DNA from: Calliopum simillimum
Taxonomy: Eukaryota > Arthropoda > Insecta > Diptera > Lauxaniidae
Direction: 5' to 3'
NCBI GenBank assembly: GCA_951812925.1
Contig: OX638372.1
Location: forward strand, 6,696,001 to 6,760,000
DNA length: 64,000 bases
The notes beneath the pieces are model-generated. The model was not told the DNA's origin, made no database searches, and worked only from the letters and a program-made list of their open reading frames with translations. Below, piece after piece: positions 57,126 to 64,000 of the stretch (its first letter is position 1; each line of letters opens with the position of its first letter). Position numbers and translations under genes: made by a program.

Positions 57126-58589
57126 AAATAAAAAGAAAAAATTATAAATCACACAATTGATAAGCAGCAGACTTCGTTTTCCCCCTCATATGGGGACACC
57201 ATTGAAGATCTCTATTCTCAAATGGTTGCGCCTCTAACCAGACAATTGAAAGACAGCAAACAAATGCTATTTTTAGTTACACGATGCTCGCATTCAAGCA
57301 TTCAAGAGTATGACTACAGTTTCCATTGGTGAGATTTTCAATGTGCGATTTCCTTCTTATGCTCCGTCTTTGAGTTAAACTGACGTTTAGCAGCAGCAGC
57401 AGCTCATGACGGCGTGAATTTATCAGTTTGCGGGTCTGCTGCCGTCAAGAGTGTCAAGTGAGTGAATGGGACTTGGCCGCAGTCGTTGCACTTGAATCAC
57501 TTTTTATTTTCATTCTTAATTGCATTCAAAGTCATTGAAATTGCGCCCTTATCTGCATAAATTATGAGAATGAGAAATGAAGAAAGCCGCCGAATGTTTA
57601 AAAAAATTTTTAACGGATGTGACTCACAAGAGGAGGGTTGGACGATAGCGTAATGAGTACATATAGGGGTCGTCTCATGTTTAAGAATTATAGAAAACAA
57701 ATCAAAATATTCTTTTGAATTGTGATGAAATGTAGGACATGAATTCCATGAATGATAAAAAAAAAACTGTTGCAAAGAATAAGAAATAGCGTAAAAATCA
57801 TTAAAATCGTTACATTTATTTGCTTGATTTTATAAAAAAAAAAGCACTGATCGTATACAGAGTTGATACGAAAATAGTTAAACACAAGATAAAAATGCAG
57901 GCATACAATCTTTTAAGATAAAAAAAAGTATTTTTATATAGTAACTGCAAAAATCTTGATACGAAACTGTGTTGAATACTGTTAATGATGTAGAAACATG
58001 AGACGCAACGTTCAGTCAAATAAATCTTCACATATGTACAATTAGCACCCAACGTAGGACGCCAAATGTAAATGATAAATCGATTTATTTCTTTTTAAAT
58101 TAAAATTCCTTTATTTTTATTTTAGATATTTTTCTTTCTGAGGGAGCAAAATGAATCATTCACGACTTCCCCAAGGCTTATAGGTCCTTTCCCACCGAAA
58201 TTACATCGAATTCCTGTCTCGACTTTATACAGCGCCTTATTCAATCACGTACGTATTGAAAAATAAAAACCTAAACTAAATACGAAATAACCCCATGCTA
58301 AACATCATACATACGTAATACTATCTTAGTCATAAAAATTCAAGTGAATTATAATTTTAACTTAAGAGTTTTGTACCGCACAAAAACGACGTACATGTGA
58401 CTATAAACTTTTTTATCAGTAGAAAGTTATAAAAAATATTAAATATGATTTGAGCACGCGTGTGATAACGATAAAGTAAAATTAAACAAACGACTTTCTT
58501 CAATGTTTAGAAAATGTATTGTATAAATTTAATAATGTAGGTATTTCATCATCTAAAATCCAAAAAGACGTAGTTATGTAGTATGTTAC
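57126..58589. other. non-coding stretch
   Basis: A GCAGCAGCAGCAGC run lies at ~57,392. The plus frame around 57,185-57,330 (GDTIEDLYSQMVAPLTRQL) has coding-like composition but no start or splice sites I trust. Confidence 0.35.
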
Positions 58590-58995
58590 GTGAGTTCTAA
58601 AGAAAATCCTAGTAACTTTTTTTCAAAAATATTCGCACTTTTCATTTTAATCGAAATATCAGAAAATGTTTGTTTTTTTCTAAGTTATCCGAAAAAAAAA
58701 AATTTAATTGCATAGAAGATTTCTGATTGGAGTTCTGGGTAGCACTCGAAGAGTTCTAAAGAAAATCTTAGTAAGATTTTTCTAAATTATTCGCAGTTTT
58801 CATTTTAATCGCTAAATAAGGTTCCATCGGTCAATCAGGAAAAAAGGACGAATATTTTGGAAAAAAAAAATACTAGGATTTTCTTGAGAATTCTTCGAGT
58901 GCTAGTTAGAACTCCTCTTCCATTTAAAATGTTTTTTCGTAATCTTCTGATTTTTCGAACAAATATTTTGGAAAAAGGTTGCTAGGATTTCCTTT
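58590..58995. repeat. mixed direct and inverted repeat, AGTTCTAAAGAAAATC units
   Basis: GAGTTCTAAAGAAAATCCTAG at 58,592 and 58,752, and the inverse CTAGGATTTTCTTGAGAATTC / CTAGGATTTCCTTTAGAACTC at 58,872 and 58,982. CACTCGAAGAGTTCT at 58,744 faces AATTCTTCGAGTGCT at 58,888. Confidence 0.7.
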
Positions 58996-59286
58996 AGAAC
59001 TCCTCTCATATAACTTTTTCCAATTTCTGCTCCAACTTCACAGAACTATTTCGAATTTGGTGAAAGTACGCCAGGACTATTCGCAACGGACTCAGAACTC
59101 AAAAAAATGTTCGATTTTCGACTATACCGGAGCCAACTACACATGAGTCAATTCAAAGATGTAAAATTTCAGCAAGAAATTTATGAGGCTAGCTTTTGTT
59201 ATAAGTTTGAGATTGTATTACACTTAAGAATTTTGGATTAAAATGCTCACAAAAATTTAAATAAAATTAACTAACTCATGAAAAAA

Positions 59287-59932
59287 CTAGTAAGGGTGTA
59301 AATTTTGGCCTGGCCAAAAAATAAATACCCTACAATGCTTTATTTTGAAAATTTTGCTTATATGAGAGGTGCCACGCCCTCTTGTCCGAGTACACCCAGT
59401 TTTTGTTCAGAGCTTGCATTTATAGTTTTTAGTGTCATAGTGAAATTTAGTTGGATTATCTCAAAAAACTTTTTCGGTATAGCATTTTGAAACTTTTGCT
59501 TATATCGGAGGTGCCACGCCCCCTTGTACGATTTCAACCAATTTTTGCTGAGAGCTTTCATTTATAATTTTTAGTGTCTGAGTCGAAGTTGGTTCGAATA
59601 TCTCAAAAAACGCTTTCAGTATAGCGTTTTGAAGCTTTTGCTTGTATGGGAGGTGCCACGCCCTCTTGTCCGAATTCGCTCAGTTTTTTATCAGAGCTTG
59701 CGCTTACAATTTGTAGTACTTATGTGTATTGTGGTTGCATTGTCGTGAAAAATACTCCTAAAATTGCATTTTGAATATAATTTTTGTATGGGCGGTAGGC
59801 GTGTCTGTTGACCGATTTTGCTCATTTTCAATCCCCCGAGCTAACTTTGACGACGGAGGCAGTGTACCAAATTTCATTGAATTATCTTGCTCAGTTTTCC
59901 CAAAAAGTGTATTTCAACACACAGCCAGCTAC

Positions 59933-59971
<39 letters not shown>

Positions 59972-60115
59972 CCCAGCCAGACAGACGGACATGGCTATAT
60001 CGACTCAGGAGGTGACGCTGATCAAGAATATATATACTTTTCTATATCTGCCACGCCTCCTTCTCTGCGTTACAAACGGAAGGACAAAGTGAATATACCC
60101 TGGGTGTAGGGTATA
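59287..60115. mobile_element. nonautonomous dispersed element with internal tandem repeats
   Basis: Starts AGTAAGGGTGTAA..TTTTGGCCTGGCCAAA..AATACCCTAC and ends GACGGACATGGCTATATCGAC, GATCAAGAATATATATACTTT and a hairpin TACCCTGGGTGTAGGGTA. Inside are three ~145-bp units (TTTTGCTTATATG..GAGGTGCCACGCCC near 59,345, 59,491 and 59,636). A CAGC microsatellite at 59,930-59,978 precedes the end. Tandem units, microsatellite and 3' hairpin recall Helitron-like INE/DINE elements of flies; from memory the GGACATGGCTA..GATCAAGAATATATATAC phrase is common in Drosophila repeats. Superfamily is an inference. Confidence 0.75.
59930..59978. repeat. CAGC microsatellite
   Basis: About ten CAGC units with a few CACC/TACC interruptions, inside the 59,287-60,115 element. 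Confidence 0.9.
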
Positions 60116-61075
60116 AAAAGTAGTTACATCTGAAACTTATTAGCAGGAAATTTAGTCTGATAAATTACTAGTAAAATCTTTGGATCTCTGAAGCGTTACA
60201 AAATGAGCCTAGTTGCTTAACTAAACTCGTCACAGCTATAATAAAATTAAAACGAATACCGTTAAATTTTCAAAAAAAGTTACTAGACTTTTTAGAATTA
60301 TGAACAGACGAAAAGAGAAATAATTGAAAAAGCATTCCGTAAAATTTTACTTTTTTTATAACCATGCAAAGTGGGTTAAGTCGTTCGGATAAATTTAGCA
60401 AAGTTACGCTAGCAAATAATTCGTATTTTGTACTTTACAAACTGCCCGCTTGAAGCCCGTCACGAGTTCGGCAAATGAATGAATTAAATATGTACATATG
60501 TGGAACAAACTCACCAACAAATTTTAATGAAATTTTCTTTCTCAGTGTATTAGTATCGGATAATGGTCATAGGCTAGAAAAGTGGGCGGTATCACGTCCT
60601 TCAAAAAATTAGTTCATCATACTTAGCTCAAAAACTATAAAAAGCACCGAAACAAACAATTTTCAATGGAAATGTGGGCGGTGCCACACCTTCCCCCCTT
60701 TAAAAAAAAAAAAAAAAACTAATTAGCCATATCTCTGAAACTTTCTAACGTAAGTGGATGAGACTTGTTATATACGTAAGAGCATCAGCACTGGAAAAGT
60801 GGGCTGTGCCCTGCCCCCAAAAAACGTAACTCCTTGAACCTCCAAAACTACGTAACGCACATATGTAGATGAAATTTGGTTCGTAAGTAATATGCATCGG
60901 TACTAAAAACAACAAAAAAAATTAAACAAAAATTTACTTTAAAATAAAAAATTTTACATAATAACGTCATAAAGTAGTTACTGAGGCCTAATGTGATATT
61001 GAATTTGCACTGTTTATTCCTAAAAAATGCGTTCAGTGATCGAGTCTCAACGCAGGACATCTTTTTTAGATCGCT
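60116..61075. repeat. region with further GGCGGTGCCAC units
   Basis: AAAAGTGGGCGGTATCACGTCC (60,580), ATGTGGGCGGTGCCACACC (60,672) and AAAGTGGGCTGTGCCCTGCCCCC (60,796) belong to the same dispersed family as 50.4 kb. The rest is AT-rich with no gene. Confidence 0.55.
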
Positions 61076-61424
61076 ACACACTTAAAAATATTTGAAAATT
61101 TTGTACCTTTTTAACACCCATCGGTGTCATGAACACCAATGTAAGGGTGTTTAGAAATGAACTTATCCTAACGGTGTTACAATACAAAAAACCAATAGTC
61201 GTATGTTAACGTTTTGAACACCGATCGGTGTTATCGAAGTGACATACATTTGCTCAAAGCAAAAAAACTAATACCGTTCGCTGTTGTCACTTAAACAACG
61301 AATGGTGTTCAGATTTGAACATTGATGGGTGTCAATAAATAAACACCACTTAATCGGATGTTGCTTACACCGATCGGTGCTGGACCTCCTCAAACGTTTG
61401 GTGTTTAAATTTCTAATAGTGTGC
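61076..61424. mobile_element. possible MITE rich in GGTGTT motifs
   Basis: CACACTTAAAAATATTTGAA at the left loosely mirrors the right end (TTTAAATTTCTAATAGTGTG). The interior has about ten GGTGTT/AACACC words, including ACACCGATCGGTGTT and its variants. Confidence 0.55.
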
Positions 61425-61547
61425 GAGAGCGTTTCTAAAAGCATTAACTTTATCAAAAGCAAATACGTTCGGAATCCATAGTATTTAAACAAAATGAGTC
61501 CGGAACGGATTTTTGTGTTTTTCGTAGAAACAACGCTTCATATCTAT

Positions 61548-61668
61548 GGCGGTAGGAAATTTCGTTAAAAATTTGGGCGTTATTTCCAAAATGATTATCA
61601 CTCAAATTCATATAAAAATAATTTGGGGGTTATTTAATTTTTGTTTTTGGGCGTTGTTTCCTATCGCC
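61548..61668. mobile_element. 121-bp short form of the GGCGGTAGG element
   Basis: GGCGGTAGGAAATTTCG at the left; TTTCCTATCGCC at the right. Inside are TTTGGGCGTTATTTCC and TTGGGCGTTGTTTCC. It looks like an internally deleted relative of 63,242-63,987. Confidence 0.75.
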
Positions 61669-63241
61669 GTATTTTTGAGACGAGTTTCATTCGCAAACGG
61701 AACAGTTCCGGATTTCTGTTACGGATAAAATACTTATACGGAAAAGGGAATCCGTTTCGAATTCCAAACTGATTTGTATGACACACTGGGGTAAACTTAA
61801 AGCAAATAATTATTCGACAAAAATTAAATTTCGTGATACATAATACTTTTTGGAAAATTCAGATTTTTTCAAAGGTTTCAAACGGCTTAAATTATCTAAC
61901 TAAGCTTTGTAATAAAAATAGATAAGATGTTAAGGCCAATGACAGCTATGATGATGAATTAACGATACCCTGCATAAGAAAACTTTAGATGCAACTATGT
62001 AGTAGCTAAGATCTTTTATAAAATAAGCCTACACGTTTACATTAAATACATAAAAGTAGTAATCTGTACTGGAAAGTTTTGAAGTTTATGCGTCCATAAA
62101 GATAAAAAAAACTATAGCAGATAACCTTATCAGTCTGCTAATAACAGGCTTTAAAAGCGTTTAAATCAACAAAGTATCTACAATGTAATGCTATATTGGT
62201 GCGAGTATTATGTATTTCTTTTTTTTGTTGAAGGAGAGGGAATAACCAAACTTTTCGCAATGATTATTTCTAATTATTAAATATACAATTTTCCACATTC
62301 AATTGAAATTGTTTGTAATACTCGTAGTTTTAAGCCTTAGAATAAGGCCTTAAAGTCACGCCCTAAACAACAATCACTTAAAGACACGCACTGTCAACAA
62401 AGTGTGGAAAGTGTAAATTATATTTTGAGACACATTGGCAACCATTTGTGTAAATAAACAAAAATGATATATAAAAAAAAGTACAAATAAAACCTTTACG
62501 ATATGGTTTTCGAAGAGTGCGCTTGTACCACAGCTAGCAAAGCATTAAATAATCTTTTTATATTTTTTTCATCAACGAAATTGATGAATTTTATAGCATA
62601 TGGTGGTGCCTGCCAGACTGATAGGGTAGTAACCATTTTTGTATGCTAATGCGAGTAAAGTAGGCAGATAGGTACATAAATAATTGTTGATATTTGGAAA
62701 ACAATGAGCGTGATTTTAACTTAAATCATTACTGACTGACTGGTTAACAAAGGATTTAATTATCTTAAAAAAACAGTAAAAGAAGAAAAATGGAAAATTG
62801 GCACAGAGTTAAATTATAGGATATAAATTATATTTTACAAGTCAGTAAATAATTGCTTTTACTAAGAAAATAAAGATAAATTGAAATGTATAATGTACTT
62901 ATTTTCAATGGAAAAGTACCGGGCGTGTACTTTATATATGTATGTACATACAAACAAATTAATCACTGCAAATTTCAGGCGCAAAAAACCTGCTAGGTTC
63001 AATTAGGGTAATTTCATTTGCTTCGTTTTATTTTTACTTTAAACTTGTTTAAAAATATAATACTACAGCCCAGTTAAATATTGCGTTAAATTTGAGAATA
63101 TTCGAGCATAAAGCCGATGAAAGCTTGTAGGATAACTAATAGGTACTACGTATATTTTAAAGATGCCCTAAATTTTACCTTCGGAAGCAAATTAAAGACT
63201 TTTGGTTCTTCACCTTCAACAGAATTCCACAGAAAATAAGT
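61669..63241. other. AT-rich stretch, nothing recognised
   Basis: No coding frame or repeat family could be supported. Confidence 0.4.
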
Positions 63242-63987
63242 GGCGGTAGGATTTAACGCCCAAAAACAAAAACTAAATAATTTCCAAATTATTTTGATAA
63301 TAATTATCATTTTGGAAATAACGCCCAATATTTGGGCTTTGCTTCGTTAAAAATTTTAAAAAATTCGCAGAAAATTTTTGTGAAATAACGCCAGAAAAAT
63401 CTTCACACGAAATTCTGGCGTTATTTCCATTTTGTTTTGGAAATAAATCCACAATTAATTAGGAAATAACGCCAGAAAAGTTTTTGGCCTTATTTCCAAA
63501 ACAAAATGGAAATAACGTCAGAATTTTGAATGGAAATTTTTCTGGCGTTATTTCCAAAAAATTTTCTATGGTATTAATTTCAAAATTTCTGGCGTTATAT
63601 CAAAAAAAATTTTAGAAGTTATTTCCTATGGCGTTATTTCCTTTTTGCAAGCCACATAACTTATGGAAATAAAGCCATAATTTTTGGAAAAACGCCAGAA
63701 AAGTCTTTGGCCTCATTTCCAAAACAAAATGGATATAACGCGTTATTTCGTTTTTAAATAAAATAACGCCCAAATTAAAAATGTAATAACGCCCGAATTT
63801 TTAATGAAAAAAAGCCCAAATTTTGGGTGTTATTTCCAAACAAAAATGTAATCGCCCAAATTTTCAAGTTAATATTTTGAGCGTTATTTCGTTTTTGGTT
63901 TTGAGCATTATTACGTAATGTTTGGGCGTTATTTCGTTTTTTATTTTTATTTTTTTGGGCGTTATTTTAATGGAATTCCCTACCGCC
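63242..63987. mobile_element. 746-bp element built from inverted GGCGTTATTTCC motifs
   Basis: Ends GGCGGTAGGATTTAACGCC and GGGCGTTATTTTAATGGAATTCCCTACCGCC mirror each other. Between them about a dozen copies of GGCGTTATTTCC or its inverse GGAAATAACGCC occur at irregular spacing, often as TTCTGGCGTTATTTCC or GGAAATAACGCCAGAA pairs. No coding capacity. Confidence 0.8.
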
Positions 63988-64000
63988 AACATAAATGCAT

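Noticed and set aside
57185..57330. Plus frame GDTIEDLYSQMVAPLTRQL as an exon
   Set aside because: No start codon context or splice sites that I trust; not recognised.
59771..60109. Two plus frames with PASQPASQ repeats
   Set aside because: Product of the CAGC microsatellite within a noncoding element.

Overview
This is a window of AT-rich insect nuclear DNA, almost certainly from a higher fly (Diptera, Schizophora). The spliced genes have short exons with GT..AG introns, and their products look like fly proteins: egghead, a Cht11-type chitinase, the GINS subunit Psf1 and a FAM32A homologue. The transposon mix (copia, LINEs with fly-type 3' ends, mariner, hAT and Harbinger relatives) also fits a fly. 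A true fruit fly (Tephritidae) is my best guess, but the sequence alone does not settle the family.

Layout. 1-4540: a broken minus-strand copia-like LTR retrotransposon; its left LTR runs off the window. 4.8-6.6 kb: a PIF/Harbinger remnant (MADF protein on plus, HARBI1-like transposase on minus), interrupted by other repeats. 8.3-9.0 kb: a small hairpin repeat and a LINE 3' end. 9,036-11,397 (minus): Psf1 in three exons, with a 1.2-kb palindrome in intron 2. 12,646-13,072 (plus): a FAM32A homologue in two exons, divergent from Psf1. 14.2-14.8 kb: nested MITEs. 15,544-18,194 (minus): a membrane-anchored chitinase (Cht11 type) in five exons. 18.2-25.2 kb: mostly AT-rich non-coding DNA with a LINE end and small inverted-repeat elements. 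25,197-33,561 (minus): egghead in two coding exons, split by a 7-kb intron packed with transposons, including two hAT elements with 8-bp target duplications, a Harbinger-type MITE and a 1.75-kb palindrome. 33.6-64 kb: no certain gene. It holds foldback-like palindromes, three mariner/Tc1 remnants, two LINE families, a perfect-TSD hAT element, tandem-repeat arrays and a terminal array of inverted GGCGTTATTTCC motifs.

The four host genes do not form one pathway. Psf1 is in the CMG replicative helicase; FAM32A is spliceosome associated in other animals; Cht11 is a cell-surface glycosyl hydrolase; egghead makes the mannosyl-glucosyl core of arthropod glycosphingolipids. Eukaryotic genes are monocistronic, so their proximity implies no operon.

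The unusual content is in the repeats: at least four large palindromes sharing modules with dispersed copies, a dispersed family built from ~130-145 bp units carrying a GGTGCCACGCCC core, and a hAT MITE carrying three TATCGATA sites. I saw no convincing new protein-coding system, CRISPR array or tRNA gene.
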